Of a stretch of DNA of 64,000 nucleotides, positions 1-7,865 are shown in pieces. Each line of letters begins with the position of its first letter. Position 1 is the stretch's first letter. The notes under the pieces were generated by a model. It ran no database searches and was not told the origin of the DNA. It worked only from the letters and a program-made list of their open reading frames with translations. The stretch comes from Chlorobiota bacterium (GTDB lineage Bacteria > Bacteroidota > Ignavibacteria > OLB7), in contig JAQBOZ010000009.1 in the NCBI GenBank assembly GCA_028287785.1, forward strand, positions 1 to 64,000. The letters are read 5' to 3'. The translations under genes were made by a program, and so were the position numbers.

Positions 1-32
1 CGCGATGCCGAACCGTCGGCACCAGCTCCTGA

Positions 33-296
33 TCAGAGCATCCGACCATCGTCGACAACACAGCAGGCTGCGTAACGATCGTCAGCCTGGTTACTCAACA
101 CTCGTCTACTTTATCGGGGCAATTCCAAGGTTTCTCCGATGCCCGGAGCAAGGTATATGTCTCGCCCATCGGCGCAAAGAACGGACCGTTCACGCTGACG
201 GCTGCTTACCGAATGAGGGCGGCGACGCTGGCGAAGCAGCGCATCGCCCTTGCGGGAGTGCGGCTGGCGGCAATATTGAACAAAGAGTTGAAATAG
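33..296 (+). pseudogene. C-terminal fragment resembling S1/P1 nuclease
   Basis: An open frame runs from 33 to the TAG at 294-296 and is blocked upstream by an in-frame TGA at 30-32. Its last 30 or so residues contain QRIALAGVRLAAILN, which resembles the C-terminal helix of S1/P1-type zinc-dependent nucleases, whose proteins end in a similar QLALAGVRLA motif. None of the conserved His/Asp zinc ligands of the family is present, and the part before residue 50 does not look like the family. It may be a decayed remnant or a chance partial match. No start codon or ribosome binding site is visible. The match is recalled from family knowledge, not computed. Confidence 0.35.
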
Positions 297-379
297 AAGA
301 GCGAAGCGTCAAGTTGAAGTATTCTTTTGAAATACTCGTACGATTTCAAGCGGGAATATTTCAGGAGCCGTGGCTTGGC

Positions 380-403
380 GGGGGTACACAATGATGTACT
401 CCC
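380..403 (+). promoter_or_regulatory. Palindrome GGGTACA-N6-TGTAC, candidate operator 1
   Basis: The sequence GGGTACA (382-388), centre CAATGA, then TGTACTCCC (395-403) forms an imperfect palindrome about 130 bases upstream of the secreted-protein start at 532. The same motif recurs at 1251-1270 and, on the opposite strand, at 37829-37849. In each case it lies upstream of a gene for a secreted protein and reads in the direction of that gene. A regulator binding site is inferred; an RNA hairpin is the alternative. Confidence 0.5.
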
Positions 404-419
404 GCCCGGACAGTTGAAT

Positions 420-437
420 GGGTATCTTTGAATACCC
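420..437 (+). promoter_or_regulatory. Second palindrome GGGTAT-N6-ATACCC
   Basis: A perfect 6-bp inverted repeat GGGTAT/ATACCC with centre CTTTGA starts 16 bases after the candidate operator at 380-403. The arms differ from GGGTAC/GTACCC by one base, so it may be a second, weaker binding site for the same regulator or an independent hairpin. Confidence 0.35.
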
Positions 438-531
438 TCCACCTGTCACGAGAAATAATCGTGTATCATAAGGTTTTCCATTGTGCTCGCGATTGTTGCT
501 CGCCCACTCAATGCTAACGAAAGGTTTAGTC

Positions 532-996
532 ATGCGAAATTACCGGATCTCGTTTCGCTCGCTTATCGCAACCGGAGCTGCTGTTGCAGTAATCGGTCTT
601 GGGGCCTTTGCGGCGCCAGGCTCTGCGGCCTACAAGTCGCTACCGGCATCAGGAAACTCGGAGGATGTTATCGTGCAGATCGCCTGCGCGCATTCCAGTC
701 AGTTTCCCATGGATGTCGTCTTGAACTATTCAAATGCCAGCCATGGCCAATCGTTTTCCAGTAACACACTGGACTGCCCACCCGCTGGTCAGTCACTAGG
801 TTCGGCGGGGAGAACCGTTCGCGGTATAGCCGGTGACGGCAATCTCGAGACGGCGACGGCCTTCGGCGTTACGGTCACCCGCAATGGGCCAGAACGCGCG
901 ATCGATGTCGACCATGATGGTGTGAATGACGGCACCGCCCGGATCTACTGCTATGACGGTTTCACCTATTACGCAATCAAGATCTCGGCGGATTAG
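532..996 (+). CDS. Small secreted protein of unknown function
   Basis: The 154-residue product starts MRNYRISFRS and has a clear Sec signal peptide (basic start, hydrophobic stretch around residues 10-28, AAPGSAA cleavage region). The mature part has three cysteines, an acidic stretch DVDHDGVND that resembles a calcium-binding loop, and no family I recognise. An ATG at 511 is in the same frame, but starting there would put extra residues before the basic start of the signal peptide, so 532 is preferred. The gene stands alone: two palindromes lie upstream and a strong hairpin terminator follows at 1051-1084. Export to the periplasm or cell surface is predicted; no role can be assigned. Confidence 0.7.
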   Translation: MRNYRISFRSLIATGAAVAVIGLGAFAAPGSAAYKSLPASGNSEDVIVQIACAHSSQFPMDVVLNYSNASHGQSFSSNTLDCPPAGQSLGSAGRTVRGIAGDGNLETATAFGVTVTRNGPERAIDVDHDGVNDGTARIYCYDGFTYYAIKISAD

Positions 997-1050
997 CGCT
1001 CGAACGTGATCGGGGCTGATAGAGGCAAGCTCTAACGGGTATTGCGAATG

Positions 1051-1084
1051 AAAAGCCGCTGCGGACGATACCGTAGCGGCTTTT
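1051..1084. terminator. Rho-independent terminator, both directions
   Basis: A perfect 10-bp inverted repeat AAAAGCCGCT (1051-1060) / AGCGGCTTTT (1075-1084) with a 14-base loop lies 55 bases after the stop at 996. The A-run and T-run at the stem ends suit termination on either strand. Confidence 0.75.
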
Positions 1085-1250
1085 CTCTTTTCAGCAGCAC
1101 CCATAGCGGTGCCTCCACTGGCCGGTGACAACAGCAGGGCACGGGAAGGTAGCGGATGAAAAAGAGACCCGCCAGTACATGATTGTGTCCCCCCGTCGCG
1201 AAATCGGAAATGATGAGTGGCGATACATCGGCACGCCTCGGAAGCGGAGC

Positions 1251-1270
1251 GGGTACACAAAGATGTACCC
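1251..1270 (+). promoter_or_regulatory. Palindrome GGGTACA-N6-TGTACCC, candidate operator 2
   Basis: A perfect 7-bp inverted repeat GGGTACA/TGTACCC surrounds the centre CAAAGA, 346 bases upstream of the T9SS protein start at 1617. It shares the arms and the CAAnGA centre of the site at 380-403 in the same orientation. This is the best copy of the three. Confidence 0.5.
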
Positions 1271-1390
1271 TTCCCCGCGCGTTGATTTACTGCCGCGACG
1301 CCGTAATATTGGCCCCGATCTCAGGGATGTGAACATGCGCTCCTGGAATTATTCAGCGGTGACGATGAATGATATGGACGCGCCGATATT

Positions 1391-1427
1391 CATGCCCCTC
1401 CCGGATATGATTCCGGGGAGCGGCATG
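1391..1427 (+). promoter_or_regulatory. Strong hairpin in the 5' leader
   Basis: CATGCCCCTCCCGGA (1391-1405) can pair with TCCGGGGAGCGGCATG (1412-1427) around a 6-base loop, with one bulged base and near-complete pairing. An A7 run follows on the + strand, so it is not a canonical terminator in the direction of the downstream gene. It may be an mRNA stabilising or attenuating structure. Confidence 0.4.
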
Positions 1428-1616
1428 AAAAAAATATGGTCCCCGGCCTCCTCTGCCAGTTTCCATTACGATATTCCGAGCGCCACCGTTCTTTTCCGTC
1501 CCGGAGATCCGCCGGCGAATTACGTGCACGATATGAGTGGTCATTGCGAGCCATCGCCGACCATGCTGCGCGCGGCATTCGCCATTCAATTCATCTTAAC
1601 ACCATGGAGGCCGCAT

Positions 1617-3464
1617 ATGGCACCCGGTATTCACCAGCATCGAACATCACCATCTCCCCGCCATCTCCTTCCTGCGCTCCTTGTACTTCTTCTCGTCGGA
1701 ACCGCATCGCTCCATGCACAGCGGTATCAGGAATCGTACGGCAGTTCCAATCCGCTTGGCGATGAGGCCAACGCCGTTATCACGGCATCCAACACCGATC
1801 ACGTCACGGCCGGGGTTACATACACGAATGGATTTCCGCAGATCTGCGTGGTCCGCACCGATCAGAACGGGAATATTCTCTGGGCGAAAACCTACACCAC
1901 CAATTTCTTCACCTACCATGGCGCCAACGATATCAAGGAGCTTCCCAACGGAGATTTCGCGGTTGTGGGGTGGGGAATAGAAACTCCTGGCCTCAGCGAT
2001 ACGATGGGTGTTGTGATGAAGATCGATCCGAACGGCGTCCCCATCTGGGTCAGGTCGTGCTGGATAAATCTCTCAAATACGATGATCCGCTCCGCCGTGG
2101 TTACGCAGATCGGAGGAGGCGGGGCCGCCAACCCGGGAGATATCGTCTTCGCCGGCTATACCCTCCCTTATTCTCCCGTCGATCACGATGCTCTTCTGGG
2201 GCGCATCGACCCCAACGGAAATATGGTCTGGTGCAGGTCGTACAATCACCAGCTTGCGGGGCAGAACCCTGATGAACAGCTCTACGGGGTCGATGAATCG
2301 ACGGTCCTGTCGAGTGGCGGGACGCTCGGCGATATCGTGGCAACCGGAGTCCTCCTTGATCCCGGCAGCTCAACCGCGGAGGATGTGCTGGTGATGCGCG
2401 TGGATGGAAATACGGGGGATATTACCAACTTCCCGCAGGGCTCGGCCGCCATCGGTGGTTCCGATTACGATGCGGGCTATGCTATCCAGGAGCTGCGCTA
2501 TGGGAGCAACCCCGGCACCCTTGCGATCACCGGCACGTCGAAGAGCCGACCGTTCCCCAGCAACGCCCTTGAGGCGTTTGCTCTGGAGATAAAGGATGAT
2601 CCCTGCAATGGCGGGATTATCGCCGCGACATATCTGGGGGATAATGGTGGTAATGATGATATAGGAACATGCCTCAGGGAGATTACCCCCGCCAGCCCGG
2701 GAAATGTGGGGAATATCGTCGTCGGTGGGACTACGCGATTCCAGGTATTCGGCGGGGCGGAGGGATTCATGCAGGAATTTCAGGAGGGATCGATGAACCC
2801 CTCCTCGCCATACTATGTCTACGGAGGGGGCGTGGATGATGAAATCCGCTCTATTGCGGAAGCACCACAGTCCGCCGGTTCCCCCGGATATGTCTATGCG
2901 GGCGTTACACAAAGCCAGTCGCTGATCGATCCATCCAACCTGCGGAATATATGGATGGGGAAGACCAACGTCACCATGGATAATTTCTGCGATTATGCGC
3001 AGAGCAGCATCTCGGCCGCCGCCGCGCTGTGGACCCAGGCCTGCCGTAAGCAGGCAAACCGTGATGATGTCATTGTGGGATCTTATCAGGCGATTGATGT
3101 TCCGCTCAACTGGAATGCCTACCAGCCCTGCTACAGTGCGTCGAAGCCGGTCCCGCAGGGGAATCATCCTGATAATTCCCCTGATGCGGAGGGGACCGGC
3201 ACGGTATCGCTTGCCGGCTATCCGAATCCCATCCGGCATCAGGATCATATCAGCCTCAACTACTCGACCTCCTCGGCCGGCGTCGTTGAGATCATTGTCA
3301 CCGATCCTCTCGGCCGGATCTGCTATCAGCGGAGTTCGGAACATGCAGCCGGCGACGGAGCCGAATCGGTGCCGGTGAACGGCTGGGCGGCGGGAAGCTA
3401 TCTGGCGCGCATCAGTGCAAACGGCGTGTCGGCGACAACGCGGATCGTGGTGCTTGGAGAGTAA
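1617..3464 (+). CDS. T9SS-secreted beta-propeller-like protein, paralogue 1
   Basis: The 615-residue product begins with a signal peptide (hydrophobic LLPALLVLLLVG near residue 20, cut after SLHA). It continues with repeats of the type DxxGNxxWAKTY and GDxVxxGxT, as in secreted beta-propeller proteins. About 80 residues at the end (from AGYPNPIRHQDHI to TTRIVVLGE) match the type A T9SS sorting domain: a YPNP motif, a beta-sandwich pattern and a GSYLARI strand. It should be exported by Sec, then carried across the outer membrane by T9SS and attached to the surface. The start is set by GGAGG at 1606-1610, six bases before the ATG. It resembles the protein at 12108-13952 in length and layout. 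A terminator follows at 3518. The ligand is unknown. Confidence 0.8.
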   Translation: MAPGIHQHRTSPSPRHLLPALLVLLLVGTASLHAQRYQESYGSSNPLGDEANAVITASNTDHVTAGVTYTNGFPQICVVRTDQNGNILWAKTYTTNFFTYHGANDIKELPNGDFAVVGWGIETPGLSDTMGVVMKIDPNGVPIWVRSCWINLSNTMIRSAVVTQIGGGGAANPGDIVFAGYTLPYSPVDHDALLGRIDPNGNMVWCRSYNHQLAGQNPDEQLYGVDESTVLSSGGTLGDIVATGVLLDPGSSTAEDVLVMRVDGNTGDITNFPQGSAAIGGSDYDAGYAIQELRYGSNPGTLAITGTSKSRPFPSNALEAFALEIKDDPCNGGIIAATYLGDNGGNDDIGTCLREITPASPGNVGNIVVGGTTRFQVFGGAEGFMQEFQEGSMNPSSPYYVYGGGVDDEIRSIAEAPQSAGSPGYVYAGVTQSQSLIDPSNLRNIWMGKTNVTMDNFCDYAQSSISAAAALWTQACRKQANRDDVIVGSYQAIDVPLNWNAYQPCYSASKPVPQGNHPDNSPDAEGTGTVSLAGYPNPIRHQDHISLNYSTSSAGVVEIIVTDPLGRICYQRSSEHAAGDGAESVPVNGWAAGSYLARISANGVSATTRIVVLGE

Positions 3465-3517
3465 GGGCATCCCGGGATGATTCCGCGAATCTCTTTCGCA
3501 GATAGCTGGTGCTAAAC

Positions 3518-3553
3518 AACAAGCCCCGGCGGTGGCAATCGTCGGGGCTTGTT
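3518..3553. terminator. Hairpin terminator after T9SS gene
   Basis: AACAAGCCCCG (3518-3528) and CGGGGCTTGTT (3543-3553) form a perfect 11-bp stem with a 14-base loop, 54 bases after the stop codon. Confidence 0.7.
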
Positions 3554-3892
3554 CGTGAGGTTGTTCCGGATATTTATTTCGGAGAGTAGTGATATGAGAT
3601 CTTCACCATTTCGTGAATACGTAAAATGTGATGAGCGTTTCTCCTGAAAAGATTGTCGGACGGGTTAAGGCTGGGATTGATGCGTAAATAAAGCCGACAT
3701 TGCAGGTAAAGATCTAGGAACCCCCAAGCGGGCCAATCCAGAACCTAGAGGCTTAGAGCCCGAGAGATAGCATATGCAGCCTGTGTGCTTCGTCCCGACC
3801 AACGGCACCAAGCTGTTCCTGACTGCGTGTCCCGGTTGGCATCATCCCCTTCAGGCAAGGCATAAGCAAAAACACCGCGTTGTTCGGACCTC
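3554..3892. other. Gene-free stretch left of the IS element
   Basis: I find no gene with a convincing start, ribosome binding site or family here. The base composition is more AT-rich than the neighbouring genes. A frame open from 3774 into the IS has no recognisable product. The stretch ends at the TA target of the IS630-type element. Confidence 0.4.
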
Positions 3893-3894
3893 TA

Positions 3895-3920
3895 AGTACT
3901 TACGAGAAAGAAATCTGATA
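3895..3920 (+). repeat. IS630-type terminal inverted repeat, left
   Basis: It starts AGTACTTACG directly after the TA at 3893-3894 and pairs with the repeat at 4971-4996 with six mismatches in 26 positions. Confidence 0.8.
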
Positions 3921-4913
3921 TTTCCGACCGATATTCTTCAGGATATGTTCGAGGGATTCGGTGAGCTTCTCCCAGTTTTCATAGGCATCCAACGGTAGCC
4001 GGGAGTATTTGATCCGCTTCCACAGAATCTCGATCATGTTTAACTCCGGCGAATATTGCGGCAGATATTTCACGTTCACATCTGCCTTCGCCCATACGGC
4101 TCGTCGTTGCTGGAACATTCCGCTTGTATGGAGGCTTGCATTGTCCAGCACCAAAACAACCGGCCGCCGATGGCGACGGCGCTTCAAACACCCGACAAAC
4201 TGGTCGATGCAGGCGACGATCAATTCACCCGTCCCGTAGCCATCGATCATGTAGGACCGGAAGCTGCCCAGGCAACTGAGGAACCCAAGCACCGTGTGCC
4301 GATGGCCATTGGAGTTGCTCAGACAACTCAGCGACGCTCCCGGCTTCTGCCAGGCATACGGCACTTCCGGCGTCAGGCTGAACCCGATTCATCGACATAG
4401 TACAGATCAAGCATGCCCTGCTGCTCGGCTTGATGCAGGTCCAACAACTCCGCGTGCGCCTGTTCGAATGCCTTCGCGTTGCGTTTCGGCTCCAGTGTCC
4501 GACGCACGCGACGCCACTTCCAGCCGCAACTGCGCAACAATGCCCGGAGGGTGTCGCGGCTTATCAGCGTGCCCGTCTTTTTTTAACACCGCGAGCGCTT
4601 CGCTGATGCGTTGCGGGTTGTTCGCAACCGCCTCGAGGACATCGTCCTGCTCAGCCACCGATAACGCGCGTGGTCGTCCCGGTTTCGGCGCATCCGATAG
4701 TCCGTCGAATCGGTCATTCGTCCATGCATCGATCCGCTCGCTGATCGTGTTGCGATGGACCGAGAAGATATCGGCCAGCGTATCGATGCTGTAGCCACGG
4801 GCACGCAGAACGATGGCGTGGGCGCGCTGCCGGACACGATGCGTTGGGCTGGACTTCATCAGGTTCTCAAGCTCCTGCTGGTCCGCCGGTGTCAGTGCTG
4901 ATACGATCTTCAT
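3900..4913 (-). pseudogene. IS630-family transposase with two frameshifts
   Basis: The N-terminal part (from 4913, MKIVSALTPADQQ) carries the helix-turn-helix region and GRPRALS of IS630 transposases. The C-terminal part (to 3900) carries two DDE catalytic sites: Asp in VLVLDNASLH and Glu in YSPELNMIEILWKR. The first catalytic Asp (YYVDES) lies in a different frame between them. The T7 run at 4578-4584 (A7 in the gene) is one base longer than needed; with A6 the frame reads KKTGTLISRDTL as in active relatives. Near 4382 one base is missing between DESG and FSLTP. The lesions cancel each other, but the original frame has a stop between them at 4407. Slippage on the A-run could bypass only the first. 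The copy is inactive unless the sequence has errors. Confidence 0.8.
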
Positions 4914-4970
4914 TGGTGTATCTTGATAATCAATAGATCCGCGACAAATCTACGATTATCGACATCCACG

Positions 4971-4996
4971 TATCAGACTACTTTACCCGAAGTACT
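4971..4996 (-). repeat. IS630-type terminal inverted repeat, right
   Basis: Read on the minus strand from 4996 it starts AGTACTTCGG and ends TCTGATA. The TA at 4997-4998 is the second copy of the target dinucleotide. Confidence 0.8.
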
Positions 4997-5160
4997 TAGC
5001 CATTACGTCTGTAGTAAAACTTGTTCAGCACGCGCTTGCAGATCATCGGGATATATTCAGAGATGAACCAGGCCAGGAGTCGGAGTGCCTTGTTGCTTTG
5101 CTTGAGATACTTGATCAGTTTGTTGATGCTGGATGGGATGAGGCACGTCAGCTTACCCAT
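4996..5160 (-). CDS. Unrecognised 54-codon ORF abutting the IS
   Basis: A frame from ATG 5160 encodes a basic peptide beginning MGKLTCLIPSS and ending FYYRRNG. Its stop codon TAA is made of the last IS base and the flanking TA; without the IS the same position would read TAG. I recognise no family. An AGAGGAG sequence at 5163-5169 is on the other strand, so ribosome binding is not supported. It may be a decayed gene fragment or non-coding. Confidence 0.15.
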   Translation of the reverse strand: MGKLTCLIPSSINKLIKYLKQSNKALRLLAWFISEYIPMICKRVLNKFYYRRNG

Positions 5161-5762
5161 CGATTAGAGGAGATTTATCGCTGACGTGTTGGTGATATAT
5201 AGGTTCTATCCTGTGACTTATCTGGAGCTTAGTATCGCTCAATATGCAATACAGCAGGCTCGTAAAGCTTATCGCACCAAGATCTATGAGTGCTCGATTT
5301 TGCACCGATTCTATAGGCGGAAGCTCATAGCGCTCTGTAGGGACTCTACCAATGGAATCGTCCGTTGGGTGTCGCTGAACTGAATCCGGCGCACTTATCA
5401 ACTATTCAGGGCGGGCTCGTCAGGGATGAGGCAATCATCGGAGTTCGCCATCGAAGATCTCGCCTAAAAGTGATAGTCCGTATGAACTAGGCTCCATTGA
5501 ATCTTTGATCTGCAAGCAAGGAAAACGCGAAACGTTGTACCGAAGCAAAAGGCCCGGATGAAGAATCCGGGCCTTTTGCTTCGGTTTGCGTGTTTTTGTC
5601 CGCATTCGGCCGTCGATGTAGAACGCGTCCATATCCACATAGAAAGAAGCATTTGTAACAAGGGAGTGGTATAGAGAGCTACTTACCAACATCGAGGTGA
5701 TGCACTATCTCAGCGTCGAGAATCCCATAGCCCGCATCCCCCCATACATCCCCCAAACGTGA
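5161..5762. other. AT-richer gene-free stretch before tRNA genes
   Basis: Short frames exist on both strands, but none has a credible start, length or family. The composition differs from the GC-rich genes around it. The only strong structure is the long hairpin at 5540-5584. With the IS element it forms about 2.2 kb without an intact gene next to the tRNA pair. Confidence 0.4.
5540..5584. terminator. 20-bp perfect hairpin
   Basis: The arms 5540-5559 and 5565-5584 (CCGAAGCAAAAGGCCCGGAT and its exact complement) are separated by five bases. The AAAAGG/CCTTTT inside the stem and the perfect pairing suggest a strong transcription terminator or the remnant of a gene end; no gene is directly next to it. 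Confidence 0.5.
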
Positions 5763-5795
5763 AAAGCCTTGAAACCATTACGATTTCAAGGCTTT
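5763..5795 (-). terminator. Terminator of the tRNA transcript
   Basis: AAAGCCTTGAAA (5763-5774) and TTTCAAGGCTTT (5784-5795) form a perfect 12-bp stem, three bases after the 3' end of the minus-strand tRNA-Pro gene. Confidence 0.65.
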
Positions 5796-5798
5796 ATG

Positions 5799-5872
<74 letters not shown>

Positions 5873-5885
5873 TACAATCACGGGG

Positions 5886-5958
5886 TGGTCAGGGAGGGAT
5901 TTGAACCCCCGACACATGGATTTTCAGTCCATTGCTCTACCAACTGAGCTACCTGACC
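5886..5958 (-). tRNA. tRNA-Phe (GAA)
   Basis: The minus strand gives a 73-base cloverleaf with acceptor arms GGTCAGG/CCTGACC and an anticodon arm ATGGA-CTGAAAA-TCCAT, giving anticodon GAA. The D-arm and T-arm are standard, and CCA is not encoded. It is the first of a two-tRNA transcript ending at the hairpin 5763-5795. Confidence 0.95.
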
Positions 5959-6121
5959 GGATGCACGATCATCCGTGGTTGATCTCACGGGGAGCGCAAA
6001 CATACGACACGGACTGCGGCCATTCCAAGAGAATTTTCGGGGCTGTCGCCAGAAAACCGGCGGCTGAACAGATTATTACCCCGCGTGTTCCGTTTGCGCG
6101 AACGAGGTGGGGGGGAGGTCG

Positions 6122-6129
6122 TATATTTG
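6122..6129 (+). promoter_or_regulatory. TAnnTTTG promoter box of the rhomboid gene
   Basis: TATATTTG matches the Bacteroidota -7 element exactly and ends five bases before the ATG at 6135. Transcription from it would start at or next to the A of the start codon, giving a leaderless mRNA. No Shine-Dalgarno sequence is present. Confidence 0.55.
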
Positions 6130-6134
6130 TCCCA

Positions 6135-6737
6135 ATGTCATCCTTAATCCTGCAATCTCCCGCGACTCTCATCCTCATGGGGGTCACCATAGCGCTCAGC
6201 CTTCTGGGGTTCAACAATCGCCAGCTCTGGAGCTTTCTGGCGCTTGTTCCCTTCAGGATGCGCGCGCGTCATGAATATCATCCCATCGTCACGGCGGGGT
6301 TCATTCATGGGAGCGGTTCGCATCTGGCGCTGAACATGATGACGCTCTATTTCTTCGGCCCCGCGCTGGAGTTGACGGCCGGCAGCGCGAACTTCCTGGG
6401 AATCTATCTGATCAGCATCGTGGTGGGGAATCTCTATCCCTTCTTCAAGTATCGGAATGTCCCCAGTTATGTGGCAATCGGCGCGTCCGGCGGCATCTCC
6501 GGCGTTCTCTTCTCCCTCTGCATGGCCCGCCCCACCGATACGTACTATGTCTTCTTCATGATCCCGATGCCCGCGTATGTCTTCGCGGTTCTCTATACCG
6601 CCTATTCCATCTACGCGATGCGGAAGGTCCAGGATAACATCGGTCACGAGGCGCATCTGGCGGGGGCGATCGGCGGGATTGTCGCCACGTTCGTGCTTGT
6701 TCCGCAGATCATCACAATCTTCAGCCTCTTCGGCTGA
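6135..6737 (+). CDS. Rhomboid family intramembrane serine protease
   Basis: The 200-residue integral membrane protein has about six hydrophobic segments. It carries the rhomboid catalytic elements: HLALN near residues 63-67 (oxyanion Asn), the nucleophile Ser118 in GASG, and His174 in HLAGAIGG. It should cleave membrane-spanning substrates within the bilayer; the substrate is unknown. The frame is open upstream through the tRNA genes, but ATG 6135 is chosen because the protein there starts with a membrane segment and a TAnnTTTG box lies just upstream. The next gene (6932) encodes a related protein without the serine. Confidence 0.85.
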   Translation: MSSLILQSPATLILMGVTIALSLLGFNNRQLWSFLALVPFRMRARHEYHPIVTAGFIHGSGSHLALNMMTLYFFGPALELTAGSANFLGIYLISIVVGNLYPFFKYRNVPSYVAIGASGGISGVLFSLCMARPTDTYYVFFMIPMPAYVFAVLYTAYSIYAMRKVQDNIGHEAHLAGAIGGIVATFVLVPQIITIFSLFG

Positions 6738-6830
6738 TCCGCGGTTCTCCGCGTTGTTCGGTGGTGCTTTGGCGAGAATGATTGCGCCGGAAGGAATTGT
6801 TGTCGTAGTTTTCTTCGGAATCCCTGGAGA

Positions 6831-6892
6831 TTGCCGGCAATGCCCTGAAAGGCTCCGGCCGGGAAGCCAACAGCCCATGTTGTTGCCGACAC
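6831..6892. repeat. Dispersed palindromic repeat, family A
   Basis: TGCCCTGAAAGG with inner CGGCCGGG and outer GCCCATGTTGTTGCCG matches the family seen at 8475, 28468 and 52918 (halves at 19476 and 32391). The two ends are roughly inverted (TTGCCGGCAA... / ...TTGCCGACA). It resembles REP-like intergenic elements. Confidence 0.55.
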
Positions 6893-6908
6893 AGGGAGAG
6901 ATCAACTC

Positions 6909-6935
6909 ATGTATCGTTCGTTCGACCAGTTATGA
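6909..6935 (+). CDS. Eight-codon leader ORF overlapping the next start
   Basis: ATG 6909 is preceded by GGGAGAG and encodes MYRSFDQL. Its TGA at 6933-6935 overlaps the ATG at 6932, the pattern of translational coupling. This would explain how the downstream gene, which has no ribosome binding site of its own, is translated. Alternatively it is chance. Confidence 0.3.
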   Translation: MYRSFDQL

Positions 6936-7792
6936 TGGGAGCGTCGACACTTTCACGGAAGATTCTGATCATACTTGTGATCTTTTTCTTTCTGGACTAT
7001 CTGCATGCGGCAAGGGAGGCTATCAGCCCCATTCTCGTGCTCTCTCCGCAGGATGTCTTCCACGGCTTTCAGCTCTGGAGGCTGATTACGTACGCGATTC
7101 TGCCGAACGGCTTTATCGGCCTGATCGTGGCCGTGGTCGCCTTCTCATCGCCGGGAGAGGAGCTGGAGCATATGCTGGGGACGAAGCAGTTCGGCATACT
7201 GCTGCTGCTTGTCGTGGTGTTCGGCGCACTGCTCCACCTGACGCTCTTCTTCAGGGCTCCAAACGTTATGCTGGCGGGTGCCATCAACCCGGCGCTCTTC
7301 GTCCTGGTCGGTTTCGTCTATCTCTACCCGCGCAGTGAAACCCGGTTCTTCTTCATCAGCATTCAGAATCGTTTTATTCTCTACGGTATCGCCGTCCTCA
7401 CGATCGGCAATTCGCTCTATGTGGCGATGCACGGGATGGCAAGCCCGTGGCTTTTCTTTGAAGAGGGGGTGCTTGGGCTGACTCTGGGGCTGATCTATTT
7501 TCACATGCGCTTCCAGAAGTACGAGTTCATGCTTGGCCCGATCCGCGCCATGGAGCGCTTTGTCTCCGGCGCGCGCGCGCCGCACATCGAGCAGAAGCCG
7601 GCCTCCGCTCCCAGACGGACCACCGTGCCGCAGCCGGTCCGCGTCCGCGCGACGGCGCAGAAGAGCGTCCCGAGAGAGATTTCCGACGAGGAACGGCTGA
7701 ACATCATCCTCGACAAGATCAGCGAAAAGAGCTTCGACTCCCTGACCGATGATGAAAAGAGGTTCCTCAGCGACTACTCCGGCCGGCTCTGA
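6932..7792 (+). CDS. Rhomboid-like membrane protein lacking catalytic serine
   Basis: The 286-residue protein has a rhomboid-like layout: an N-terminal segment, HGFQLWRLITYA (as in rhomboid loop 1 regions), several membrane helices to about residue 190, then a soluble tail rich in basic residues and prolines. The tail ends in a short motif, EERLNIILDKISEKS...LTDDEKRFLSDYS, which occurs at the end of many Bacteroidota rhomboid-like proteins (DUF6576-type). Where GxSG is expected the sequence is AGAINPA, and no HxxGxxxG is seen, so it is probably not a protease. Two adjacent ATGs (6932, 6935) are possible starts. It directly follows an active-looking rhomboid, suggesting a functional pair. Confidence 0.7.
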   Translation: MMGASTLSRKILIILVIFFFLDYLHAAREAISPILVLSPQDVFHGFQLWRLITYAILPNGFIGLIVAVVAFSSPGEELEHMLGTKQFGILLLLVVVFGALLHLTLFFRAPNVMLAGAINPALFVLVGFVYLYPRSETRFFFISIQNRFILYGIAVLTIGNSLYVAMHGMASPWLFFEEGVLGLTLGLIYFHMRFQKYEFMLGPIRAMERFVSGARAPHIEQKPASAPRRTTVPQPVRVRATAQKSVPREISDEERLNIILDKISEKSFDSLTDDEKRFLSDYSGRL

Positions 7793-7865
7793 CCGGTCGC
7801 GTTCAGGCCCCGTCCGCCCTTCCGAATCGAACGCCCTTTTACACTTCCTCCCGGCGGAAATTCAG

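Larger units (their letters stand above)
1085..1616 (+). other. Long leader region upstream of T9SS gene
   Basis: About 530 bases separate the terminator from the start of the next gene. The frame of that gene stays open back to 1125, but the extra translation has no recognisable features and the signal peptide begins only at 1617, so I read this as non-coding leader. It holds the candidate operator at 1251-1270 and the hairpin at 1391-1427. Confidence 0.5.
3895..4996 (-). mobile_element. IS630-family insertion sequence, 1102 bp
   Basis: The ends form inverted repeats: reading inwards, 3895-3920 and the complement of 4971-4996 agree at 20 of 26 positions, starting AGTACTT and ending TCTGATA. 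A TA dinucleotide flanks each end (3893-3894 and 4997-4998), as expected for IS630/Tc1-mariner elements, which duplicate a TA target. The single transposase gene on the minus strand fills the element, and its stop codon lies inside the terminal repeat. The well-preserved ends suggest fairly recent insertion, but the transposase is frameshifted, so this copy should not move by itself. Confidence 0.85.

Noticed and set aside
5-394. 129-codon frame at the window start
   Set aside because: Arg-rich product without features; the competing frame carries the nuclease-like end.
3895-4996. Programmed -1 frameshift in the IS630 transposase
   Set aside because: The A7 run looks like a slippery site, but the frame needed after it is +1 (or -2), and a second lesion is required, so decay or sequence error is more likely.
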